Virus record (IMG/VR): IMGVR_UViG_3300034022_000666
Coordinates: 1-51,558 of that record
Source: a virus
Strand: one strand, 5' to 3'
Length of the DNA: 51,558 nucleotides
Below the pieces are notes generated by a model, which worked only from the letters and a program-made list of their open reading frames with translations, was not told the origin of the DNA and did no database searches. This document shows, one piece after another, positions 15,697 through 25,100 of the stretch. Within the stretch, counting starts at the first letter, position 1, and every line of letters begins with the position of its first letter. The position numbers were made by a program, and so were the translations under genes.

Positions 15697-16143
15697 ATGA
15701 GCACGCAGATACTCACCTCAGATTCGAATATTATTCAGAGTAAATCTGTACTTGTTTCTCGCACTCAACCGTATTCTGATCTAGATCTATCTTTGATACT
15801 TCATCCGGACTTTAATGATATTGTACCGCTGACTGATATTGCAGCAGTTAAGAATTCCGTAAAGAATTTAGTACTTTCTAACTTTGATGAAAGACCATTT
15901 AATCCTAGACTGGGTTCAAATCTAAGAGCATTGCTTTTTGAACCGGCTGACAAATTTACAATTTCAGCTCTTCGTAAATACATCAAATTAGTCCTGGAAC
16001 AGCATGAAGCAAGAGTGGATCAGATTACTATCCAAATCCAGGACAATTCAGATGAAAACCGCTATGATGTTATAATCGGTTTTCGAGTAATCTCCATTGA
16101 CGTCGACGTAGACATGTCGGTCTACCTTATCCGAATCCGCTAA
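15697..16143 (+). CDS. 25: Baseplate wedge subunit, T4 gp25-like
   Basis: At 148 residues this is the small lysozyme-like-fold wedge core protein of T4 (132 residues) and of contractile systems generally (GPW/gp25 family). The diagnostic blocks are DLDLSLILHPDFNDI, AAVKNSVKNLVLSNFDERPFNPRLGSNL (the conserved Glu-Arg-Pro-Phe motif) and the C-terminal VIIGFRVISID. It binds gp6 in the wedge, and the gp6 gene follows 14 bases later. It is the first gene of the wedge operon with its own late promoter. Confidence 0.92.
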   Translation: MSTQILTSDSNIIQSKSVLVSRTQPYSDLDLSLILHPDFNDIVPLTDIAAVKNSVKNLVLSNFDERPFNPRLGSNLRALLFEPADKFTISALRKYIKLVLEQHEARVDQITIQIQDNSDENRYDVIIGFRVISIDVDVDMSVYLIRIR

Positions 16144-16157
16144 TCCAATTTCTACCC

Positions 16158-18257
16158 ATGGCTCAATTTAATATCACAGAACTAGATTTCCAAAAGATTA
16201 AGCAGTCCACCATCGACTACTTTAAGTCTAACGAGAAATACACCGACTGGAATTTCGAGGGTTCAGGACTTTCGGTTTTAATGGATGTACTCGCATATAA
16301 CACGCACTATAATGCAATGTTAGCGCATTTATCTCTGAACGAAACCTTCCTTGATTCAGCTCAGCTACGTGGTAATGTTGCGAGTCATGCTAAACTATTA
16401 GGCTATCTTCCAAGATCAGCAATTGCTTCGACTGCAATTGTGAATATTTCATTAGACGCAACTAATAGTAACAAATTAGGTCTGGAGCGTGGAACACGTT
16501 TTACTACCGTTGTAGATACGAAAAAATACACGTTCGTTAATACTGAACTTATCACAGTTGATCCTATTAACAACGTTTACCATTTTAACAACGTAGTCCT
16601 TAAACAGGGTACATTGAAGAGAATGTTATACCGCGTAGATAGCAAGGTTCCAAATCAAAAGTTCATAATTCCAGATACAAACGTTGATACCACAACGGTT
16701 CGGGTTCGCTTAAAGTCTAACCAGGTAACAGAAGATTATACCACATATACTAGATTTACGAGCCTTGTAGACGTGGATCAATACAGTTTAATTTACTTTA
16801 TCCAAGAAAATTCAGTCGGCAATTACGAACTTTATTTCGGCGATGGTATTCTTGGAGCAAAGCCAATCGATAATCAAATTGTCGAAATTGAATATGTTTA
16901 TACGGATGGTGCATCGGCAAATGGCGCCAGAGCATTTACTGCAATCGATTCAATTGGTGGCCAATCCGGATCAGCAATCACTATTGACAAAACATCGGAA
17001 CTGACGATTACACTGGATCCGGGTAATCCGATTGGAGGTTCAGCCGTTACATTTATTCCGGGTGATACTGTCACAGGCAGTATAAAGGGTAGTACCGCAA
17101 AGGTGGTATCTTTTACTAATGGAATTCTCATCGTAAAAGATATTGTAAAGAATTGGGCATTGCCAGGCGTAAATTCAGCTCAGACTGGATTTACGATTGG
17201 CGAAAATATCACGGGTGATAAATCTGATGCAACCCGAACGGTTAGATCTATTGTCGCTAAAACGATTCTTTCTTACGGTGGCGCTGCTCGGGAATCAATT
17301 GAGTCGATCCGATATAATGCACCGCTCACGTTCATTACTCAAAACCGCGCAGTGACCGCTGACGATTACCGCGCGATTGTCCAAAGAGAATTTGGAAACA
17401 TCCAAGCGATCACGGTATGGGGCGGAGAACATGAGTCGAATCCAAATTTCGGTAAAGTTTATATTTCGATCAAGCCTGTCGGAGATCAAAATTTACTAAC
17501 TACATTACAGAAAGAAGAAATCATCACATTACTGAGAGGTAAAAACGTAGTTTCTATTACTCCAGTGATTGTAGATCCTGAATATACCTACGTGGCATTA
17601 GACGTATCGTTTAAGTTTAACCCAAACCTGACCGATGTCACGAGTTCGGAACTAATCACGAAAGTACGTAATGCAATCGTAAATTACAATGAAAATTACC
17701 TTGAGCGGTTTGACGGAGTATTTCGTTCATCACAATTACTCAAGTCGATTGATGCATCAAATGCTGCAGTTTTAAATTCTAGCATTCGCGTGTTTATGTT
17801 CAAGGACATTACTCCATCTAATACAGTCCGTAATAACTTTGATCTACAGTTTACATCACCAATCTATTCTACAAAATCTACTGAATCGGTCATTACATCC
17901 AACGAATTCTTAATCAATGGCGTTAACCATTATTTTGGAGATTCTCCAATTAAAAATTCCCCAGATAGACAAGTATACATTTACAAAATTGTGAATAATT
18001 TACCAGTCGTAGTTATTGCAGATGCTGGTTATGTTTATCAGGCTGCGGGTCGTATCGTATTAAACAACTTTTTACCTGATACTACGGATAATATCAGAAT
18101 CACAGTAATACCAAATTCGAATGACCTTGCTCCAAAACGCAATCAGCTGATTCAAATCGATCCATTAGAAGTGAGAATCAGCGGTGAAATTGATACGATT
18201 GCAGTTTCCGGATCTGCCGGTGCAATTAACTATACGACACCTTCACGTCACCGTTAA
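16158..18257 (+). CDS. 6: Baseplate wedge subunit, T4 gp6-like (baseplate J family)
   Basis: The 699-residue protein (T4 gp6, 660) forms the ring of the inner baseplate. The family blocks are clear: YNTHYNAMLAHLSLNETFLDSAQ at residues about 50-72, ASHAKLLGYLPRSA, YELYFGDGILG at about 227-237, and in the C-terminal half YNAPLTFITQNRAVTADDY, QREFGNIQAITVWGGEH and GKVYISIKP, typical of the baseplate J superfamily. A region around 270-385 with GDTVTGSIKGSTAKV looks like an inserted beta domain. It lies between gp25 and the gp7 equivalent as in T4-like wedges. Confidence 0.9.
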   Translation: MAQFNITELDFQKIKQSTIDYFKSNEKYTDWNFEGSGLSVLMDVLAYNTHYNAMLAHLSLNETFLDSAQLRGNVASHAKLLGYLPRSAIASTAIVNISLDATNSNKLGLERGTRFTTVVDTKKYTFVNTELITVDPINNVYHFNNVVLKQGTLKRMLYRVDSKVPNQKFIIPDTNVDTTTVRVRLKSNQVTEDYTTYTRFTSLVDVDQYSLIYFIQENSVGNYELYFGDGILGAKPIDNQIVEIEYVYTDGASANGARAFTAIDSIGGQSGSAITIDKTSELTITLDPGNPIGGSAVTFIPGDTVTGSIKGSTAKVVSFTNGILIVKDIVKNWALPGVNSAQTGFTIGENITGDKSDATRTVRSIVAKTILSYGGAARESIESIRYNAPLTFITQNRAVTADDYRAIVQREFGNIQAITVWGGEHESNPNFGKVYISIKPVGDQNLLTTLQKEEIITLLRGKNVVSITPVIVDPEYTYVALDVSFKFNPNLTDVTSSELITKVRNAIVNYNENYLERFDGVFRSSQLLKSIDASNAAVLNSSIRVFMFKDITPSNTVRNNFDLQFTSPIYSTKSTESVITSNEFLINGVNHYFGDSPIKNSPDRQVYIYKIVNNLPVVVIADAGYVYQAAGRIVLNNFLPDTTDNIRITVIPNSNDLAPKRNQLIQIDPLEVRISGEIDTIAVSGSAGAINYTTPSRHR

Positions 18258-18263
18258 TCGAAT

Positions 18264-20411
18264 ATGTCACTCTCCGTTGAATCCATTGCTAGTAGTCGCA
18301 AACAGACCAAAGAAGCGGTTCGTGTTGGTTCGTTAATTCCAAGCCAAATTCAGCCAAATGCTGAAAAGCTCATGGAGTTATTGGAAGACTATTATTCATA
18401 TCTCAATGAGCCAGGAAATCCTAGTAATGAAATTTCTAGGATTGATGCTGCTCGCGATATTGATACCGCTGACTATGAGTATCTCGATGAAATTCAAAAG
18501 GAAATTGCCATCTCAGTTCCAAGAAAACTTGCTGAAACCGTAAGAACCAATCCTTTCGATACGACTAAGTCGTATACGGTCAATGTTAACCGAGTTACTC
18601 TCTACAAGAATTTGATGAGATATTACTCGATCCGCGGATCCCAGAATTCGATTGCTCTTTTCTTTAAAATTATCTTTGATGATAATGTAGAAATATATTA
18701 CCCCAAAGAGTCAATGCTTATTCCAAGTTCAGGAAGCTGGTCTCCTGGAGAATTGACTACTGCTGGTCAATTTGTGGAGAATGCATTTTACACAATTACA
18801 TTTCCAGGAAATACTGACTTTACAGACTGCGGAGCAGACGATAGCAATATTGGAACCGTGTTTAAAGCCACAAGCGCGGGTACCGGCACCGGAAAAGCTG
18901 AACGCCGTGGGCAATATTCAAATCAGAAGGGATTTCTATCTGATAACATAAAGCTTCAAGATTCGTATTTTTATCAAGAATTCTCATATGTAATTAGAAC
19001 GGGTCAGAATATTTCTGCGTGGGAAAATGTGTTCAATCGTCTGGTACATCCAGCTGGATTCATTTTCTTTGGGCAAATTCAAATTCTCATTGAGCAGGTC
19101 AATCATCTCAGCACTATAAATTCGGATGATGGAAGAATTTATAGTTCCATGTTGTATAGACAACCTGGACTTATCGCAAACGAGGATATTCCATATAGCA
19201 TTATTATTGATCCAATTGGTGGACAGGATAACGAATTTAAAAGACAATACTTTTCAACATACGATATTATCCGAAGCGGAGATTTCCAAATCGGAAAGAC
19301 CTATACCATCGTAAGCAAAGGTGGCACTTTAAAAGCTTCGGGTACATTTGAAATTGGAAAGACGTACGTCATTGAATCTGTTGGCGGAGTACTAGTTACT
19401 GGTGGAAATTTCGTAGTTGGAAAGACGTATACCATCGTAGTCCCGGGAACAGATTCTAATAACTTTACATTGCTTGGAGCCGCCAACAATAACGTTGGCA
19501 CAGTTTTTGTTGCAACAGGAACAGGAACAAACTTAATTGGTCGTGGTATCGCTAGATATGGAAATGCTAATTTTACAGCAATCGGATCAGCAAATAATGA
19601 TACTGGAACTACGTTTGTTGCAACAGGGGTTGGTAATTATGAGGCAAATACGGTAGCTGGCAGTGCTAGATCCTTTGATGACATTACCGATTTTACCCTA
19701 CTCGGTGCTGCAGACAATGAAGTTGGTACCGTCTTTGTTGCAACGGCAACTGGCGCAGAAAATATAACTGCTGGAAATTTTGTAATAGGAAAGACCTATA
19801 AAATCATAACTCCGGGTACTACTAATTTTACATTGGTAGGAGCAGCAAACAGTTCTATCAATACTGTTTTCTTAGCAACTGGAATCGGAAGTGGTACCGG
19901 AATCGTTAAGCATAGTCCCGGCACCGGAACAGCAAAAGAACAAAGAATCCATACTGTAACACTAAAACCAGCTGAACCAGATCGTGGAACGACAACATAC
20001 TGGAGAATGCGTCTGGATATTGAAAAGACTGATGCTGGTTCATTTGAAACTGGAGAAAGCTATATCATTACATCTAATGTTCCGTCTGACGATCCAGAAT
20101 ACACCGACTTCACCGACATCGGCGCTGGGGATAATGACATTGGGACCGTATTTACGGCAACTGGACCCGGAAGCGGTGGTGGAACAGCCATCATCAATCC
20201 ATCGAATATGATGAAATTCTATGATGGCGTCACTGTGAAAGGATACCGCAATATTCGAATTGAAGATGCTCGTAATGCGCTAGGATACGGAAATCTTTAT
20301 CCATGGGCAGATTATACTATCTCAGACGTTATAAATAGTTACGCAACCCAGAGTTCACCACAGATTATTTGGAATGACATCCATCTAGAGATCACACTCA
20401 CACCTACCTAA
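18264..20411 (+). CDS. Baseplate wedge protein, gp7 equivalent, with inserted repeats
   Basis: The 715-residue protein lies between gp6 and gp8 where T4 has gp7 (1032 residues). Residues 1-160 carry LMELLEDYYSYLNEPGNPS, the Arg-Asp-Ile-Asp block and VEIYYPKESMLIPSSG; residues about 230-300 carry RKGFLSDN-like, FSYVIRTG and FNRLVHPAGFIFFGQI. I associate these with wedge proteins of environmental T4-like phages. Inserted at about residues 165-213, 335-560 and 590-645 are tandem copies of a beta module (GKTYTI...DFT.IGAADN..GTVFVATG). Direct homology with T4 gp7 is not visible, so the name rests on position. Confidence 0.7.
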   Translation: MSLSVESIASSRKQTKEAVRVGSLIPSQIQPNAEKLMELLEDYYSYLNEPGNPSNEISRIDAARDIDTADYEYLDEIQKEIAISVPRKLAETVRTNPFDTTKSYTVNVNRVTLYKNLMRYYSIRGSQNSIALFFKIIFDDNVEIYYPKESMLIPSSGSWSPGELTTAGQFVENAFYTITFPGNTDFTDCGADDSNIGTVFKATSAGTGTGKAERRGQYSNQKGFLSDNIKLQDSYFYQEFSYVIRTGQNISAWENVFNRLVHPAGFIFFGQIQILIEQVNHLSTINSDDGRIYSSMLYRQPGLIANEDIPYSIIIDPIGGQDNEFKRQYFSTYDIIRSGDFQIGKTYTIVSKGGTLKASGTFEIGKTYVIESVGGVLVTGGNFVVGKTYTIVVPGTDSNNFTLLGAANNNVGTVFVATGTGTNLIGRGIARYGNANFTAIGSANNDTGTTFVATGVGNYEANTVAGSARSFDDITDFTLLGAADNEVGTVFVATATGAENITAGNFVIGKTYKIITPGTTNFTLVGAANSSINTVFLATGIGSGTGIVKHSPGTGTAKEQRIHTVTLKPAEPDRGTTTYWRMRLDIEKTDAGSFETGESYIITSNVPSDDPEYTDFTDIGAGDNDIGTVFTATGPGSGGGTAIINPSNMMKFYDGVTVKGYRNIRIEDARNALGYGNLYPWADYTISDVINSYATQSSPQIIWNDIHLEITLTPT
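19270..19945 (+). repeat. Tandem GKTYTI/GTVFVATG modules in the gp7-like gene
   Basis: At least four to five copies or partial copies occur in a row. Each has an opening (N/T)F-x-IGKTY-x-I strand, a middle NFT-x-(I/L)GAA(D/N)N and a closing GT-x-FVATG-x-G. Further copies lie at about 18757-18902, 20035-20195 and, in the next gene, 20507-20671. The bases differ between copies, so they are old duplications under protein-level selection. Confidence 0.7.
20330..20337 (+). promoter_or_regulatory. Possible internal late promoter for gp8
   Basis: A perfect TATAAATA lies inside the end of the gp7-like gene, 81 bases before the gp8 ATG. It codes part of an ordinary Ile-Asn-Ser stretch, so it may be chance. 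Confidence 0.3.
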
Positions 20412-20418
20412 CCGCTTT

Positions 20419-22107
20419 ATGGCAGCCATCATTTCCTCAAATTTCAGATTAGAAAACGCTAATAATTTTCGTCAGGCCGTATCCGCAGGTGCGGGATCTG
20501 TCATAACTTCTGGTAATTTTGTCATTGGCCAGACCTATACCATCGTAACGCTCGGGGATCTTGGATCCGAAACTGACTTTACCGACATCGGTTCTGCGAA
20601 CAATACTATTGGTACCTCTTTTGTTGCAACTGGCGTTGGAGAAGGTACTGGAACGGCTAAAACTGCTGGAAGTAAAGCCTATGTGTTTATCGGTAAGTCC
20701 GATCCTTGGGGTAAAACATTAAGTAATGTTCCTGATGACATCGAGGATGTACCAACTATTCCTTTTAATACGGTACTGGAAATGAACGATTCATGGCAGA
20801 ATATGATTGCCATGAAAGAAATCACTTCCGCGAATATCATTAACATGGTACCAAGACACGATTGGATATCTAAGATTTACAAACCCTGGAGTGATCGTGA
20901 TGAAACAATTTTAACCGTTTCATCTGAGAGCAATGAATTTTACGTAAGCACTTCTGACTACAGAGTCTATAAATGCTTGTATTCTCCTGGTACAAATTCG
21001 ACAGTTATGCCGAATCATACTACTACCGAGCCTATTACACTGGCCGATGATTATGTTTGGAAGTACATGTATACAATTCCGTCATATGCTATCGATTTCA
21101 TGACGAATAATTACATGCCCGTAAAAACGGTTGTAACTCAGCCAGCCAACGAAAACGATCCTGACTATCCCCAATGGATCGCTCAGCAAGCTTCTGCAAT
21201 TTCTGCTACAAAGGGAGGAATTTTCCGAATTGAGATTGTTAATCCGGATCCAGTAAATCTAACGACTGGTGGAGAAAGTTATAATTCTAATCCAAGCTAT
21301 CCTCCGATTGTAACAATTCTAGGAGACGGAACCGGAGCTACTGCGCATGCCGTAGTAAATACCGTTTCTCCTTTCAATATCACTGAGATTATCATCGATA
21401 GCCCAGGTAGCGGATATAGCGTAGCATACCTTACAATTGCTGATCAAGCGAGTGCTGCGGGTGGCGGTTATCCATTACACAGCGCGGTCGGCAATAATGC
21501 GTATGCTGAACCAATTCTTTCACCAAACGGTGGTCATGGTACAGATCCAGCCCGCGAGTTGGGTGGATTTTATATCGGTATTAAGGTCAGCCTTAAATAC
21601 TCCGAAAATGGTGCGGACCCACATGCTGGCGCATTTATTGTTGATGGAGCATTTCGCCAAATCGGTATCGTCAAGAATCCATTAGAAATCGGCGGAACTA
21701 CTTTGGCAACCGATACCGTTTATAATGCGCTGCGAAGCGTTATGGTTAGCGGAATGGGTCCCAATTATTCCGATCAGATCAACGGCCGTGCTTTTTATGG
21801 GTATATGTACCAGGATGCTACAGGCGCAAAGGCGTGGATTGATTCATTTGATCCGGATACTGGACTTTTAAAATATCACCAAAACGATAAAACCGGATAT
21901 ATTCCGTTTACTCTCGGAGCAGTTAAAACTAGCATCAGCAATTCAGTCGGACCAAATATTGATAGCTTCATAACAGATCCAGAAGATGTTATCGGCTATC
22001 GCGGAGTCCAACCATTTACTGGTCAAGTTTTGTTTCTGGAAAATCGCAGAAAGATCGATCGCGCTTATAACCAGATCGAAGACGTTAAGATTATCATCGA
22101 ATTCTAA
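20419..22107 (+). CDS. 8: Baseplate wedge subunit, T4 gp8-like
   Basis: The 562-residue protein (T4 gp8, 334) matches by SNFRLENANNFRQAV at the start, YVFIGKSDPWG (residues about 92-102), DSWQNMIAMKEI, NMVPRHDWISKIY, YRVYKCLYSPG, DDYVWKYMYTIP, and the C-terminal LFLENRRKIDRAYNQIEDVK with a final IIIEF; T4 gp8 ends similarly with an ENR block and INILFTF. Between residues about 30 and 85 sits one GKTYTI/GTSFVATG-type module of the kind repeated in the preceding gene, so the extra length partly reflects an insertion. It overlaps no neighbour and is spaced six bases from the next gene. Confidence 0.9.
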   Translation: MAAIISSNFRLENANNFRQAVSAGAGSVITSGNFVIGQTYTIVTLGDLGSETDFTDIGSANNTIGTSFVATGVGEGTGTAKTAGSKAYVFIGKSDPWGKTLSNVPDDIEDVPTIPFNTVLEMNDSWQNMIAMKEITSANIINMVPRHDWISKIYKPWSDRDETILTVSSESNEFYVSTSDYRVYKCLYSPGTNSTVMPNHTTTEPITLADDYVWKYMYTIPSYAIDFMTNNYMPVKTVVTQPANENDPDYPQWIAQQASAISATKGGIFRIEIVNPDPVNLTTGGESYNSNPSYPPIVTILGDGTGATAHAVVNTVSPFNITEIIIDSPGSGYSVAYLTIADQASAAGGGYPLHSAVGNNAYAEPILSPNGGHGTDPARELGGFYIGIKVSLKYSENGADPHAGAFIVDGAFRQIGIVKNPLEIGGTTLATDTVYNALRSVMVSGMGPNYSDQINGRAFYGYMYQDATGAKAWIDSFDPDTGLLKYHQNDKTGYIPFTLGAVKTSISNSVGPNIDSFITDPEDVIGYRGVQPFTGQVLFLENRRKIDRAYNQIEDVKIIIEF

Positions 22108-22113
22108 TACAAC

Positions 22114-25100
22114 ATGGCACTTAAAACATACAATAGAGCTCCGTACTACGACGACTTCGATCAGACGAAGAATTACATGCGTATCCTGTTTCGTCCAGGA
22201 TATTCGGTGCAGGCGCGCGAACTTACCCAGATGCAGACTGCGATTCAGGCGCAGATCGATCGTTTCGGCCGTCATGTTTTTAAAGAAGGATCGCCGGTTA
22301 TTGGTGGTCTAGCCACACTCGATACTCGATTTGCGTATGTTAAACTTGAATCTGGCGGTACTCCTGACCCAGATAATTTCTATACTTCCCTTATCGGTAC
22401 TACCGTTACTGGTGGAACGAGCGGAATCACTGCAACAGTTTTAGATGCAACCCCTCCAGTAGGATCTGATCCACTTACGCTTTTCGTAAAATATACTTCG
22501 ACCGCCACATTAGGCGTTTATGATGGTATTACTCAGTTTTTCCTGGCAGGCGAAATCTTAACCTCCGACGATGCAGAATCCCATGCTGTTACTGTCGCTG
22601 CACTCGAAACAGATCCAGTCGGATATGGCTGCAGAGTTTCAGTATCAGAAGGTGCCTATTTTGTAGCTGGCAATTTCGTATATAATGCAGCTGAGAGTAT
22701 CATTCTAGAAAAATATACCACGGATGCAAATGCTCGTGTTGTCTATATCGTTCATGAAGACGTCGTTGGATCCGCGATGGATCCAACATTAAAAGATAAT
22801 GCAGCTGGAAGTCCAAACGATTCAGCACCCGGTGCAGATCGTTATTCAATTACTTTAGAACTTCATCAACAACCCATCGAGCTTGCAGATCGAGATGAGG
22901 CGAATATCATTCAACTGTTACTAGTTGAACACGGTAAAGTTCGGGCAGCAGTTCGCACCCAGTATTCAGAACTTGGTGATATTTTAGCAAAACGTACCTA
23001 TGAAGAGTCGGGCAACTATACTGTACGTCCATTTCAGATTAACATTAAAGAATATCTGAATGATGGAACCAATGGTGGTCAGTATACTGCTTCCGAAATT
23101 ACTGCCAAGATCCCGGATTTTGGCACCGATGCTAATGCAACGGCATACGGAGATCGTCGCCTTGCCGTGGGTCTTGAACCATCAGTTGCGTATGTAAACG
23201 GTTATCGCATTCAGCTTGAAGATACCGCGTATGTCCCAGTTGAAAAAGCACGAGATGAAGATACTCTGGCAGAACAATCTTTTGCTGCAACATATAAGAA
23301 TTACATTGATGTAAATAGCACAGTTGGTCTTCCTGATATTGTAGAATTTACGCCATTACAACTTCGTAAATCCGATAATACCCTTATCGGTTCAGCCCGT
23401 GCCCGCTCATTCAAATGGGTAAGCGGAACCACCTATCGCCTCTATCTATTTGATGTATTACTAAGTGGCGGTTATGCATATTCCGATATTGCAAAGGTAT
23501 ATCACTCTTATGGTAGCCTCGATGCGTTTTCAGCAAATGTAGTATCATCTTCCCTCGGAGCAGCTCCGAATTCGATGTTATTTAGATTGCCAGTAAATAA
23601 TGTAAAAACCATCAAACCAGAATCGACGATCCGAACTGTGTATGATGCTAGAATCAAGAAGCATGCCACTGTTACTACTAGCAGTACTACTATTTCATTA
23701 ACAGCCCGCACTGGTGATACATTTGCCAATACGTTTGAAAACGATTGGATTGCAATCAACGAAGCTAATGGTTCAATTGTCACAATCACGGATATTACTC
23801 CTAACGGAGCACTTACTACCGCAACTGTTACCTTTTCGGGTCTTAGCAGTGGGGCTGTAACCATTATTGTTCCTGTAAGACGTGCTCTCTATACTCAGAG
23901 AACCAAAACGTATTATACAAATGGCGCTGTGACGATTGCAGGAACACCTAATTTGGTGGCTAATGGATATGATAGTCTTGGCCAGACGGACGTTCTTCGC
24001 GTGAAGGGTGTTTATATGTCTGCAGATTTTACTACTGCTCCAGATATTGCAGTCAATCCTAATATCGTGGATCGATATATTCTGGATAATGGTCAAAGAG
24101 ACAATATGTATGATATTGCTCGCCTCCAATTAAAACCCGGAGCTTCTGCACCAACTGGTCGTATCAGAGTTACCTATGATTATTTTACTCATGGTAGCGG
24201 TGATTATTTCTCGGTTGATTCATATACTGCTAGCTTTGGTGATTACGAAAACATTCCTTCTTTCCAGTCCTCACTGGGAATGGTTCAACTGCGTGACGTA
24301 TTAGATTTTAGACCTACTCGCAGCCTTGCTGGTACTGATTTCTCCTCACCCGGAGCTCCGATCGATCCGGATTCTACAATTAGCGCGGACATTGTATATT
24401 ATATGCCACGCATTGACAAGATTTTTGTCAATAAAGATGGTCAGTTTGGCGTAGTAAAGGGAATTTCTTCCACGAATCCAGTAGCACCAGAAGATCCAAA
24501 AGACGCAATGGTGCTGTATGTTCTCCGTCTCGGTGCATATACATTTAACGCTGCAGACACAATTCCGTCCATGGTTGATAACAAGCGTTACACCATGCGG
24601 GATATCGGTAAGATTGAAAAACGTGTTTCGAAACTCGAGTACTACACCTCTCTGTCACTCTTAGAAAAGGACACGGTTGGAACTCAGATTTTTGATGGAG
24701 CCAGTGTTCGTTATAAAAACGGATTCGTGGTTGATAGCTTCTATGGACATAATGTCGGAGCTATCACTGATCCAGATTACACCGTTTCAATGGACAAAGC
24801 AACGGGCAAATTACGTCCAATGTTCTATGAAGACAATGCTAGATTGATTCTGAATAGCAATACAAATCTCAGACAGACCGGATCCCTTCTCACGCTTAAT
24901 TATTATCAGACAAATGCAATCGTTCAACCGTATGCATCATCTTCTGAATATATCAATCCATACAATGTATTTAACTGGACAGGAGATCTAACTCTTTCTC
25001 CTAATACCGACGAATGGAAAGAAACCAAGCGCGCGCCTGATGTTGTCATCGACCAAACAGGTATCTATGATACGCTCGTATCAATGCTGGATCAAACGGG

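Noticed and set aside
18264-20411. Firm identification with T4 gp7
   Set aside because: Only position and length support it; the visible motifs match environmental phage wedge proteins and I cannot see T4 gp7 sequence.
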